From Mytilus californianus (lineage: Eukaryota > Mollusca > Bivalvia > Mytilida > Mytilidae): DNA of 64,000 nucleotides. The stretch is from contig NW_026262712.1 in the NCBI RefSeq assembly GCF_021869535.1, positions 64,350,100 through 64,414,099 on the forward strand. The letters run 5' to 3'. The notes under the pieces are model-generated. The model saw nothing but the letters and a program-made list of their open reading frames with translations. It had not been told where the DNA came from and searched no databases. The stretch's first letter is position 1. Each line of letters opens with the position of its first letter. This document shows, one piece after another, positions 36,001-46,942 of this stretch. The position numbers and the translations under genes were made by a program.

Positions 36001-39000
36001 TTTTTAAATTTTCTATGATATTCCAAATGTAAATTATGTGTCCATGTCTTCATGTCTTTCTTCTTGATTATCAGGGTCGGCAAGAATCCCAGATACACCT
36101 CAACCTAGAAATATTGTGTCACCTACAAACTCTGGTAAGTTTTATTTTACTCAAACACTTTTATTAAAGCGTATAAAAAATGGTAGTCGATACCAAAGGG
36201 CAATCTAAAACAACCAAAAACAAGAATGTGTCCATAGTACACGGATGCCCCACTCGCACTATCATTTTCTATGTTCAGTGGACCGTGAAATTGGGGTCAA
36301 AATTCTAATTTGGCATTAGAATTTGAAAGATCATATCATAGGGAACATGTGTACTAAGTTTCAAGTTGATTGGACTTCAACTTCATCAAAAAAGGCTGTT
36401 TCACACAATCCCATTTTCATGTTCAATGAACCGTAAAATTTGGACCAAAACCCAAATTTGCCATACTTTTTAGAAAGTTCTAATCATAATGACTATGTAT
36501 GCAAGTTACAAGTGGATGCAACTATAACTTCATCATAAACCACCTTGACCAAAAACTTTAACCTGACACCGGACAGACGGACGAACGGACGGACGAACGA
36601 ACGAACGAACGAACAAACGAATGGACGCACAGACCAGAAAACATAATGCCCCTACTACTATCGTAGGCGGGGCATAAAAAATAGACAACACTTCTGCTCT
36701 ATGAAATTCGAACGACACTCCGCAATGCACTTTGAATGAAACCAAAGATTAAGTAACAAAAACCGCTGCACTAACCGGGGTAACTCATGTTTTCTAGTAG
36801 GGTAATACGTTAATTGATCATAGCGGATTGGTAAATGTCTCATGTTCAACCATCTAAGACGTCCCAAACTTCACAAACCATCCTTACATTTAATTTGTTT
36901 AATCCTGTCACTTGATCGATCGTGAATGTTAGAAATAAAAACACGGGTGTCTGTACAAAAAAGAGTAAACGGTAAACATTACAAAAACAACAAGAAAATA
37001 AAATAATACAACAAACAACAAACAAAAACCAAACAAAAAGAGACACTTATTCCTTTCTATAAAACTAGAGATGAATTGAGGTGCTTCAGTCGGAAAGCAG
37101 TTCCAGCTTCTCTAATGATACCCGCGTGGCATCTAGTAACGTCAACCTAATCATGATACATGTATATAATTAAGAACACATGACTTGATAACTTTCTTAC
37201 AAGCAACAAGCAACTATTAAAGAAACCATGATAGGAAACGCAATTCATGGAATATCATATCAACTTTGAGATTTATACATATGGGTTCTGTTGGAATGTA
37301 GCTTAAGAGAAATTGAATGTTCACAATGAGAAATTCGGAATTGTCTCTTTGTCTTAAGGCATCTCAACCGACTCTCAACGTCAATTTCTATATATAATTA
37401 AACATATAAACCAGACTTAACTGTACCCAAAGTATCCTTATTTCATTTAAACTCTTATCTTTAGTTAATTTTCCAAGAAAACATCATAAAGACCTATAAT
37501 TGTCAAGGATTTCCTATTTAATAAATGTTTAATAGTGGAAGTATTTGTTGCAATTCTGAGTAAATTATCAACACCTACTTGCCTTATCATCAGTTTATAA
37601 CAAATTTAAAAGTGTTATTTTCCTATTACTTAGTATAGAAAGTTATTTACACATTAAGAATAGTATATGTGATAGACAACAATACGTTTGTCATTTAGAT
37701 AATGCTGGTACAAGATACATGTAGTATGAGTGTTCATAAACCCGTAACATGTATCAATTCTGAACATATCAACATCCTCATAGCCTTAACCCTTCAGGAA
37801 ATAGCGTCTACGTCTTTTTTTCACGTTTTGTTTATTGTTTGGCATAATCCTCTCATCTACATAATATTTTCAATTTTGCTTTCAGTTTATTGATTAATGT
37901 TTTGGTATTTCTTAAAGAAGTTTTGTTGGCAATGTTACGGTTGTCAGTTATAAAGCGTGGCCAGCAGGATTATAGATGCAACTTGTACATGCTCAATCAA
38001 AAGGTTAAAACTGGAAGTTTTTGGTGTTGAGATCCTCAAAAACGTGCTTTTGGCAGAGTAAATTTGTAAAATGAATCGTTTTTACGCGTCATTGTTTTCA
38101 ATGCCAAAGTTTCTGTTTGTCATAAGATGTATTATAGTTCTTATAAAGCTGTGTCTAATCTTAAATGGACGCTTTCTAAACTGTATATAAAAATAAGAGC
38201 AGATATTCAATGTAGCAGATAAAAATGCTGCAAAATTATTCATTAATCTATTTTTGAATTACAGATGTTACCATTGTGGGTCGTATTACTCCTAGAGATA
38301 TTATGCATGGAGATGTTAACTGTAAGTATTCGATTCAGATCCCGATACATTGTATATAATACTATATAGTATTAGTTTTTGTCATTGTTGAAGAACATAC
38401 GGTGGCATGTAATTGTTCACATTTTTGTCTGTTGGTCATTAATGAATAGTTTTCTCATTGATTTGTTTATTCTAATTTAATTTGTTAACCAAAAACTTGT
38501 TTGTGCATTAATTATTTGATTATTTTATCTTTTTTAGCTCAGTGTTAATTCTTTTTCAATGTTGACTAAGGTATACAAATACGGTAATCAATCAATGGAC
38601 TTCTCCAATCTGGCAGTAAAACCCTCGTCCGTTTAGGTGTGGGGGGTGTATAAATGCGCAGCCACGTTAGCCCGTAAAAATGGCGAGATACAAACACAAC
38701 AAAGAAAAAAAAATCAAGGAACACGAATCCCGTCAGAAACTGGAGATTAATGTAGATGTTTCAGAAGGATCAGCAGGTTCTGTTCTATATAGTGACACTC
38801 CCCTCGTGACGCGAGACAAAAATGCGGTGACAATATATAATATACTGTATGTTTGGAGAAATGCCTGATAAATTTTGCTGAAAGGAGAAGAGTGAAAATT
38901 ACAAAAAATATATACTTCTTCATAAACGCGTTATGTGCTATTATATATAGTCGCGTTAAATGTGTTTCTCTTTCTCATAATAAAATAACTTGAAAGTATT

Positions 39001-39743
39001 GAACTTTAATATTCAAATCCAAACTCAAAATAAAAGTTTTAATATTTTTATCCATATTTGAAGGTGTCGACATTTCCTTTGATTCATCTGTTGCCCATAC
39101 ATCAATGGACGTATCCGGCGATGAAAAAGTGATGAAAGTGAAGACAATGAAACAGCGACATGGAATTAGCTTCAGGGAACCAGAGGCAGGACATTTCAGA
39201 AATTATAAAGGAACGATTGCAACTAAATCTTTCAACAAGCCTGGCCTGTTTTACTGGGAAGTTGTAGTCCAGTACAAAATTTTGCGCTTAATCCGACAGA
39301 CAATGCTTTTCGAAATGGGCCTTTCGAGAATTGATTGCGTTGATAAGCGTTACACTGTGGATGCATTTCCGTACGCATGGGCAGTTAGTGCACGTGGGTG
39401 TCATATATGCGGAAAGGTATGCCTACAGACATGGCATAACGGCCAACTAATGACACATAATCCTTTGTCAAATCGCACACCAACGCCTCCAACTATGGTA
39501 GTTAGGCTTCATTATGGATTTCTTCTTGATTCAACCAAACGTCATTGGATAGTCGTCGACCTGAAAACAAAAAAAGTCATCTTCCATTTTAAAAACTTGG
39601 TTATCTCCGAGATGTCTGATCCTCTGTTCCCAGTATTTGCCATATACAACCCAGAACAGGTTCAAGCTTCGTTGGAACTTTTGTCTGGAATGAATATTAC
39701 TGGAATCCCAGAAGAAGCCTTAGATGCTATAGTTATTACGTAG
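31993..39743 (+). CDS. TRIM-like E3 ligase: RING, two B-boxes, coiled coil, filamin repeat, SPRY (6 coding exons)
   Basis: Exons 31993-33084, 34437-34617, 35284-35508, 36075-36134, 38265-38321 and 39064-39743 join in frame through GT-AG introns to give 764 aa. A RING finger (about 36-78; CYVC, CLHC, CPEC) implies ubiquitin ligase activity. B-box 1 lies at about 116-153 and B-box 2 at about 175-213; a coiled coil follows (about 225-315). A filamin-type Ig repeat (about 380-495) has GCYKVYF and GKHKATVLING. A linker (500-538) leads to a B30.2/SPRY-like domain (539-764) with GLFYWE, HYGFLLD and PVFAIYNP. The start is the ATG of the second copy of a tandem duplication; ten earlier codons would need a TTG start. 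Filamin and SPRY together on one TRIM is unusual. Cytosolic action and a role in immunity are inference. Confidence 0.92.
34437..35508 (+). other. Two exons encoding the filamin-type Ig repeat of the TRIM-like gene
   Basis: Exons 34437-34617 (181 bases) and 35284-35508 (225 bases) have the same phases as the paired exons of the minus-strand paralogue. The intron between them (34618-35283) holds repeat sequence with recurring AATCCCGAATTCCCG-like motifs (about 34810-34950) and fragments with GTAGACGAAAAAACGTCTGG and AGGTTCCAACTCC. Confidence 0.88.
35556..35789. mobile_element. Small TIR element flanked by TTAA
   Basis: Ends of about 17-20 bases are inverted: GGTGGTCTCATTGGGG on the left and CCCCAATGAGATCCCC on the right, with TTAA at each outer edge (35556-35559 and 35786-35789), the kind of target piggyBac-like elements use. 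Inside are about five short direct repeats of an AGCGGGACACGGGAA type. It is about 230 bp, has no coding capacity, and sits in an intron of the TRIM-like gene. Confidence 0.65.
36215..36680. repeat. Dispersed repeat with GCCCC ends, in a TRIM-gene intron
   Basis: It runs from ATGTGTCCATAGTACACGGA to CGTAGGCGGGGCATAAAAA and includes a GGACGAAC/GAAC microsatellite at about 36575-36620 and two diverged internal units around GACCGTGAAATTGGGG and GAACCGTAAAATTTGG. A shorter related copy in the opposite orientation lies at 53790-54010. Confidence 0.75.
38640..38830 (+). repeat. Dispersed repeat family A, diverged copy in a TRIM-gene intron
   Basis: It matches other family A copies through ACACGAATCCCGTCAGAAAC and GGATCAGCAGGTTCTG. 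The stretch just upstream (about 38600-38660) also resembles 23850-23900 in reverse, sharing a GTATAAAT-TGC-GCAGCCACGT block. The open frame 38680-38868 is therefore not a gene. Confidence 0.6.
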
Positions 39744-40846
39744 TTATTTCTATTGGAGTGTAGTAGATTATTACTGACTTGTTTCTGAAATGATAATTAG
39801 TAGTCTACTCAACGAATTAGAAAAGTGTGACTGATCGATTGTATTTACTTTTTCAAAATGTACATTATTTTTCATATTAAGTAGAGCAAAATTTATTTGT
39901 AAAATAGTTTTTTCATTAAAAATATCATAACAAACCGCTACTTTGAGTCTGTAACCACGATACGAAACCATCAATCATATTTTATCATCCAGTTAGATAT
40001 ATGAATGAAATTAGATGTGGGGTATACTTCAGTGAGGTAATCTAACATACATCACAGTCACAACAACTACTTAACTTGTGAAAATCATATACATAATAGA
40101 AAAACAAAGGGCATGGGATATCCATCCATGACACAAAATCAGTACATTCACAGCAAAAAACACACAAAAAGAAAAGGAACAGCGCTTTTATTGCTGTTCT
40201 TCATCTCATGGCTATTTTCCCACATAAGCCGTTTTCTAAATTGAGTTTGGTCTGCTATAGTAGCTATAAACATGTAATTCCATTGCAATATCTGGTTAAT
40301 ATAAAAAAAGAAGATGTGGTATGATTGCAAATGAGACAACTCTCCACAAGAGACCAAATGACACAGAAATTAACAACTATAGGTCACCGTACGGCCTTCA
40401 ACAATGAGCAAAGCCCATACCGCATAGTAAAGTCTGCTTTTGATGTAAAACTATCAGGGCCAAGAACTTAGTTAGAAAGACTTTTTTTAGTTTAGAATAT
40501 ATCATGATACATGTATTCATATGTATAGAATTTCAGTTAATTAATCCATGGTCAAATTCACCATATGATTGTGCTGATCGTAGAGTATCTATGACTCTTT
40601 TTTAAAAAAATCTTGTTTTCAACGAAATAAAATAATGAAAATTGAAAGAAAAAATTATTTTAAATCGGTTCTATTATTATTGTGTTATTTACACATTACA
40701 GCTTTGTTCTTATAATATAAAAATAAGGAGATGTGGTATGATTGCCAATGAGACAACTATCCATCAAAGTTCAAATGAAGTGGATGTAAGCAATTATAGG
40801 CAACCGTACGGCCTCCAACAATGAGAAAAACCCATACCGTATAGTA

Positions 40847-40918
40847 TGTTGTGTTGTTACACCACTTTCCAAAGAGTTTTCATGTTGTGTTGTTACACCA
40901 CTTCCCAAAGAGTTTTCA
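40847..40918. repeat. 36-bp tandem duplication
   Basis: Two adjacent copies of a 36-base unit beginning TGTTGTGTTGTTACACCACT differ at one position. It adjoins the end of a family B repeat. Confidence 0.9.
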
Positions 40919-41409
40919 CAAACATATTTAACGCCTTGCCGCATTCACAAATAGGTAAAATATTTCTACATAATTTTTGAGGGCTTTCGTAAATCTTTCA
41001 AATTTTTAAATTGTATGGTCTCCTTGTATGAGTTACTAGAAATCATTATATACAAGGCCTCTTGAACTTATAGGGAAGTTATCGTTGAGTAAGGTTTCCG
41101 TTTTCCAAACTGATTAAAACATGCACTTAAATATACGGATATACAAATCTTTTAAGGAAAATAAGACAAACGATATTCTGAAAAATTAAAACTTTTTTCT
41201 TATTTCAAATACAAACATACAAACTTATCATACAGAAATGTTCTTATTATCGAAAGGTCACACCAGAGACGTCCGGTGGTGCAACACGATTTATACATAA
41301 TTTATACTTTACATAAGTACAAAAATGGCAACTAACAATTACTCCAGGTAATATATGTTCCATTCGCCGATGACAAATGCACTATATGAGGGTCTGGATG
41401 GGGCTTATC

Positions 41410-41595
41410 AATTCTGTATTTTTTTTCATTTTTTAAGCCATTTTCTCTATTCTTTATATTTTTTACCCCTTATTCTTCTATATTTTTTTTTCTTATTTTT
41501 CTCTATCCTTTTTTTATTTACCTTATTTTTTCTATTCTGTATTTTTTTTGTTTGCCCTTTATTCTGCACTTTTTGTCCATTTTCTCTATTCTGTA
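41410..41595. repeat. Polypyrimidine tract
   Basis: A long T- and C-rich stretch on the plus strand with recurring TTTTCTCTATTCTGTA units. It forces an open frame of Phe, Leu and Ser (41355-41645) that is not a credible protein. Confidence 0.85.
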
Positions 41596-43566
41596 AACCC
41601 CACCCAAACCCTCCTGTGTGTATATCTGATAAGTCCGTTACTTAAGTAAAGTATAACTTATCTCTCTTGTCCGGTGGTCTCTATTAATATTACGAATTTG
41701 TATGTTGCAACTATAATAATAAATGTTTTTTTTTCTGTAATGAATAGGATAAATATGCAAAATATGCCTAATGGAACTAAAAATAGGTTATCAAATCAGT
41801 GACAATATATTTATTGGACAATAGAGGCTATCGGTGGTTAACGAAATTTCTGTTTGGCCAACTTTTGTGACCAACTGTGCTCTTGAACAAACAAATGCAT
41901 TCCAGTATTATTATGAATCACTGTTTATGTCAAACTCTGAAACATGACATTATATGTTCACTCTAGATAAATTGTGGTCCGTGCTCCTTGTCCTACGAGT
42001 ACCTGCTAGGAAGTTATTTAAAACATTATTGGTCGTTTTGTGTCATTTATTTTAGATGTGCCGTTGATTAAAATATTATCATCCTTAGATTTTTCAAAAT
42101 TGGTTTCGCTGTAATTCTGCTTAAAACAAAACCCGTAAGCGAGTCACGACAGATCTTAATTTAAATCAGATTGTTGTAGTCTTTGTCGTCCGTCTGTCCG
42201 TAGACGCATTTGTATTTTTACATCAACTTCCGCAATTTAATTAACAGGTCTTTGCAAATAGGAAAGTTTAAAAGACTGTTCCTTGTCACAAAAGAATGAA
42301 TGGTAATGAAGTTTTGTGATGGTGGTCTCATTCTAGAAGATCCCCAAAAGTTCCGAAATAGGTGTTGGTACTTTTTTAATTTTTTAATGTTTGACCGGCA
42401 TTTATTTTTTATCATATCTAGGTTTCACCCCTTTGTTTTTTTTCTGTAGAATGCCATTAAACTTACGGTAGCATCAAAGGTCCCTGAGATATGTAGGTCA
42501 ATTAAAATTCATTTAGGGTGCTGGTTTTCTTTGAATTCCATATGAAAGTTCGTTCCTGAAATCAAATCGTGTTTCTCAAGTGTGATTCCGATAAAACTCA
42601 CAATATCCAAATAGTTGTTCAAGTATATTTATGTCTAAATGAACGACGTCTTTTATATAAGTCGTCTTAAGTGTCAAATAGTACTATGGTGGTTTCTTAT
42701 TCAGACCTCCTATAAAAAGAACGAAAAGAAGTAGGTTATCCTTTAACTTCACGTTGTGCTATATAAATGAAACCCTGGAATTTATTAATGCTTTGGTGGC
42801 TATGCTGATTGCATCGACCACACAACCTAAAGTAAAGGATTCTCAGATACAGTTTAGTCTGCTCCAATGTTGACTCGACTTACATCGAGAAATTGACATG
42901 AGGGTATGTTTGGAACTTATATTCAGTGAACATTTTATTAGTTGAAATTGCACGAACCTTGCACTAGCTTTTCAGTAACTACGAGTATTCTTAGATCGGT
43001 TCTTTGTATCTTTTATCGTTTTGTTATTTACACATGATTTTAACAGCATGGTTTTTATGTTGTGTCGTAAAGGAAGGAAGGAACGAGTTTCCACAACACG
43101 TTTACGGTGACCTATAGTTGCTAACTTAGGCGTCATTTGGTATTTGGCGGGTAGTCTCATTAGCAATCATACCACATCTTCTTATATTTATATTAACACA
43201 GCGTCACATTTTGTATTTGCCTGTGCCAAGCCAGGGGACTGTAAATCAATGGTTGTCGTTGGTTGCTGTTATCCTTGGTTGTTTTTCGTGTTTTGTTGAA
43301 GAATAAATCAGGCCATTGGGTTTCTCTTTCGAATTGTCTCATATTTTGTTGTCTCGGGCCTTTTAGAGCTTATTATCAAGTATCGATTTTTCTCATTGTT
43401 GAAGGCCCGATGGTCACCTATAATATTCACACGTTGAACCTTAGTATTTAATAGATATATGTCTCGTTAGCATTCGTACAACATCTTACTTTAATATTTA
43501 AAAAGATGACTCCCATTTCTCCACTGCGAACTTTCCATTTTTATTTAGAAAAGTCCCTGCATATAG

Positions 43567-43945
43567 ATAGATATAAGAAGTTGTGGTATGAGTGCCAATG
43601 AGACAACTCTCCATCCAAGTCAAAATTTATAAAATTAAACCATTATAGGTCAAAGTACGGTCTTCAACACGGAGCCTTGGCTCACACCGAACAGTAAGCT
43701 ATAAAGGGCCCCAAAAATTACTAGTGTAAAACCATTCAAACGGGAAAACCAACGGTCTAATCTATATAAAAAACGAGAAAGGAGAAACACTTATGAACCA
43801 CATCAACAAACGACAACTACTGAACATCAGATTCCTGACTTAGGACAGATGCAAACAAATGCAGCGGGTTTAAACGTTTTAATGGTACCAAACATTCACC
43901 CTTTTTCTGAAACAAAAGTGTAACATCACAACATAGAAAGAGTAT
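43567..43945 (+). repeat. Dispersed repeat family B, long forward copy
   Basis: This is the reference copy for family B in this window. It runs from AAGTTGTGGTATGAGTGCCA through GAGACAACTCTCC, TCTTCAACACGGAGCC and CGACAACTACTGAACATCAG to ACATCACAACATAGAAAGAG. It matches 8295-8735 and 45995-46420 in reverse. Short copies elsewhere represent only the first 100-140 bp. Confidence 0.8.
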
Positions 43946-43975
43946 ATATCTTCCAATTAATATATATGAGATTCC

Positions 43976-44125
43976 ATGGCTTGCGTTTACTATCATGATT
44001 TTCTTTATTAATGTTTGTTGCTTATTCAATGAATCTTTCGAACCAAGAATTCTTAAAAGTGATGTAATCTCTTCGTCTTCGAAAGTTTTACAGACGCCAT
44101 CATGATTAAGTTGGCCGTTATGCAT
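43976..44125 (-). CDS. Possible first coding exon, unrecognised
   Basis: A minus-strand frame opens with ATG at 44125, with an in-frame TGA three codons before it, and encodes about 50 residues of soluble, charged sequence (DEEITSLLRILGSKDSLN in the middle) before running into family B repeat. A GTAAAC within it could be a donor. No family is recognised and no downstream exon was found. Confidence 0.2.
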
Positions 44126-45460
44126 TCTATGTCACATATGACTGCGGATAAGTTCCATGTTAGAACCCAGCTGTTCTCCTATCCTTATTACCAAAACCTT
44201 CGATGTCATCGGCGTTTTACTTGTCATGAGCAACAGGCTGGATGCCTCTAGTAGAGAAGGAACTGCTTCCGTACCTTCGGAAGTACATAAGTTCAGTCCC
44301 TGTTTTTTGTGGAGTTCATGTTACTTAATTTTAATTTTCTTAAGATGCTGACCATCCGATTTTGCCGACGGAAAAGTGTGATCATCAACGACTGTAAAGT
44401 CCGTGTTATTTTTTTAAAAGTGATCGAAATTAATTTTTGGAAATTAAGAAAAATCTTTCTGTAATCAATTATTCTTTTTAATCACATGGAACATAAATAT
44501 ATAATTTTTATTTTTTCAAAGTTTTCCCAAATATAATTTTATTCCATAAGAGTCATGTTTTGTAATAAGTTTCAGTATCTTCATACATTGGCTCAGTTCT
44601 ATTGCGATTTCGTATAGATGAGACAAAATTTTATATTAAATTCTAAGAAAAAACACCTTTTTTCAAAATCACTAATACACCATACAAGGTTTGTTCATGT
44701 GGGCTTGTTAAGAAAGCCTTTAATATATATCATACAAAAAAGCAAGTGAATTAATGGCAAACATTTTCAATGCATTTATCCGTTTGAATAGCGAAGAATA
44801 ACTAAATAATCCGCAGCGAAATATTCCGAATCTTGTCATGCATTTGTGTCCGATGACCAAATTCACAAACGGTGCAATGAACAATTTTGCAGACAAATAT
44901 TTTCCACAAACGAACGCATGACATAAATACCTGAAAAGCCATATTCTAGTTTAAAAATTAAATTTGACAAACATGAATGAAACATTAAAATTATAAGAAA
45001 TTGAAATTACGCTAAGTTGGATATCTGTCTATGCTGGCACATATGCATAGCATTCACAGTACATTTAGTTAGCAGAGTGCTAGATAACACCAATAAGATA
45101 TTGAGTTATGTCGCTTTGGACTAACGTACATTGTATCACCAAAATAGCAAATACTCAAAAGCACAAAAACTTGGCTATAAAAATATCAGAGAACAAATTA
45201 CCGTTAACTCGGATGAGCCCAAGACCTGTAAAATTCATACGGAATTTCACCTTCCAGTCGACTTGTAGAATTCAACTTGCAGTTGTTTTCATACGTCGGT
45301 GTCAAATATTTCATAACAATATGACGACATTGGGACTTGGAACCCGAATTCTTTTTATTAGTACGTTTTCGTTTCGAGACTGATTTGATTTTTCGTTTAT
45401 GTTGCCAGTAAACGTGCATTGAATATTTGATATACCAGAAGTGTTGTACATTTTTTCTTA

Positions 45461-46942
45461 CTATAAATAAACCATGTTTTCTATATATGATAATCTTGCT
45501 TTATTCTCAATAAACCATACTCTTTTCTTAATGTCTTGATATATGATAACACAATTTGATATGAATATACCATGCACAAGCCCCTGATAATAATACTTGA
45601 TCGAATGATGATATGTAACATGTATTAACATTCATCCTCACGCATAATAAATTCCGTTTATATCTGATGTAATTAATTTTTTTTTTTTTCAACAATGTAT
45701 ACCATGAAGTTTAATCTGTAGCAGAAGAAAAATCAATTAGTGAATAGTAAGTCATGCTTCGTAGCAAATAAAACATCGTGAATTCGTGAAATAGAGCGAT
45801 AGATTTTCGCATGAGTAAGGTTTCATGTTTTCTAGGTTGTAAACGTGTTTTAAAATACCAAAGAAAAGAAGTGCAATATTCCTCGTTGATACCATAACTT
45901 CGGATTTCCTCACTGACATCATTCGTAAAAAGGATGTGTTTAAAAACATTGTGTCATAGATCAAATTTATTCGTTCAGTGTATGTTCACTTGTTTTTGTT
46001 AATATGTCTTTTGATTAAGTTAAGCCATTTCAATTGATATTTTATAGTGTGTCTTTCTATGTTGTGATGTTACATTATTGTTTCAGGTAGGGTGAAGGTT
46101 GGCGCATATTAAAACGTTTAATCCCGCTGCATTTGTTCGCACCTGTCCTAAGTCAGGAACCTGATGTTCAGTGGTTGTCGTTTGTTGATGTGGTTCATAA
46201 GTGTCTCGTTTCTCGTTTTTAATATAGATTAGACCGTTGGTTTTCCTGTTTGAATGGTTTTACACTAGTCATTTTGGGGCCCTTTATAGCTTGCTGTTCG
46301 GTGTGATCCAAGGCTCCGTGTTCATGGCCTTACTTTGACCTATAATGGTTTACATTTACAAATTGTTACTTGGATGGAGAGTTGTCTCATTGGCACTCAT
46401 ACCACAACTTCTTATATCTAATAAATGGAAATACATGTTTCGTATATTTATTTAAGGACAGTTTTGAAATGATACATCAAAACTAAAGCACATGTATAAC
46501 AATCGGACCAGTAAACATAGTCAGAGTAAAATGGGAACTTTCCAACAAACCTGGTAGTGTATACACACCTTATTCAATATTGTACTTTGATAGTAGTTTT
46601 CAAAGTTGAAACAAAATACCGGTAGTAGATTCTAAGCAAATACTATATGTGAAGGACAAAATATCTTAAAGTATCAATTATTGATGTCATCAAAAAAGAA
46701 AGCAAAGCTTATTAATCTTTGCAAATTTATTAAAATTACAAATAATCTGTGCGTACTCCAGGCGTAATTTAGTGTGAAGCCATCCAAATTTTTCGTTGAT
46801 AAAATGTCTTGTTCTAATTGTGTTTTATTAATTATTGTATATATTGTACACTAATTATGTATTTCTCAATACCTTGTCAAAATGATGGTTTATTGAGAAT
46901 AAAGAAAGATAATCATATATAGAAAACATGGTTTATTTATAG
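45461..46942. mobile_element. Tc1/mariner-like non-autonomous element with 58-bp terminal inverted repeats
   Basis: Terminal inverted repeats of 58 bp (45461-45518 and 46885-46942) differ at only two positions and start CTATAAATAAACCATG. Both ends abut a TA dinucleotide (45459-45460 and 46943-46944), the target duplication typical of Tc1/mariner elements. The 1482-bp body has no transposase frame. A family B repeat (45995-46420) lies inside it. Confidence 0.8.
45995..46420 (-). repeat. Dispersed repeat family B inside the TIR element
   Basis: This long family B copy in reverse orientation is nearly collinear with 8295-8735, including GTTAATATGTCTTTTGATTG-like and AACCTGATGTTCAGTGGTTG blocks. 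It either inserted into the TIR element or was captured by it. Confidence 0.8.

Larger units (their letters stand above)
39744..45458. other. Repeat-rich intergenic DNA
   Basis: No convincing gene. Family B copies lie at about 40308-40445 and 40722-40855 (forward), 43075-43195 and 43215-43495 (reverse) and 43567-43945 (forward). A pyrimidine-rich tract occupies about 41410-41595. A diverged family A copy lies at about 44180-44335 (reverse). Possible polyadenylation signals for the TRIM-like gene are an ATTAAA near 39916 and an AATAAA near 40625. Confidence 0.5.

Noticed and set aside
41355..41645. 96-codon Phe/Leu/Ser frame
   Set aside because: It is produced by a polypyrimidine tract and has no plausible protein character.
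45204..45419. Minus-strand Lys-rich 71-codon frame
   Set aside because: No domain, no splice context tying it to other exons, and an equally long frame on the other strand; treated as chance.
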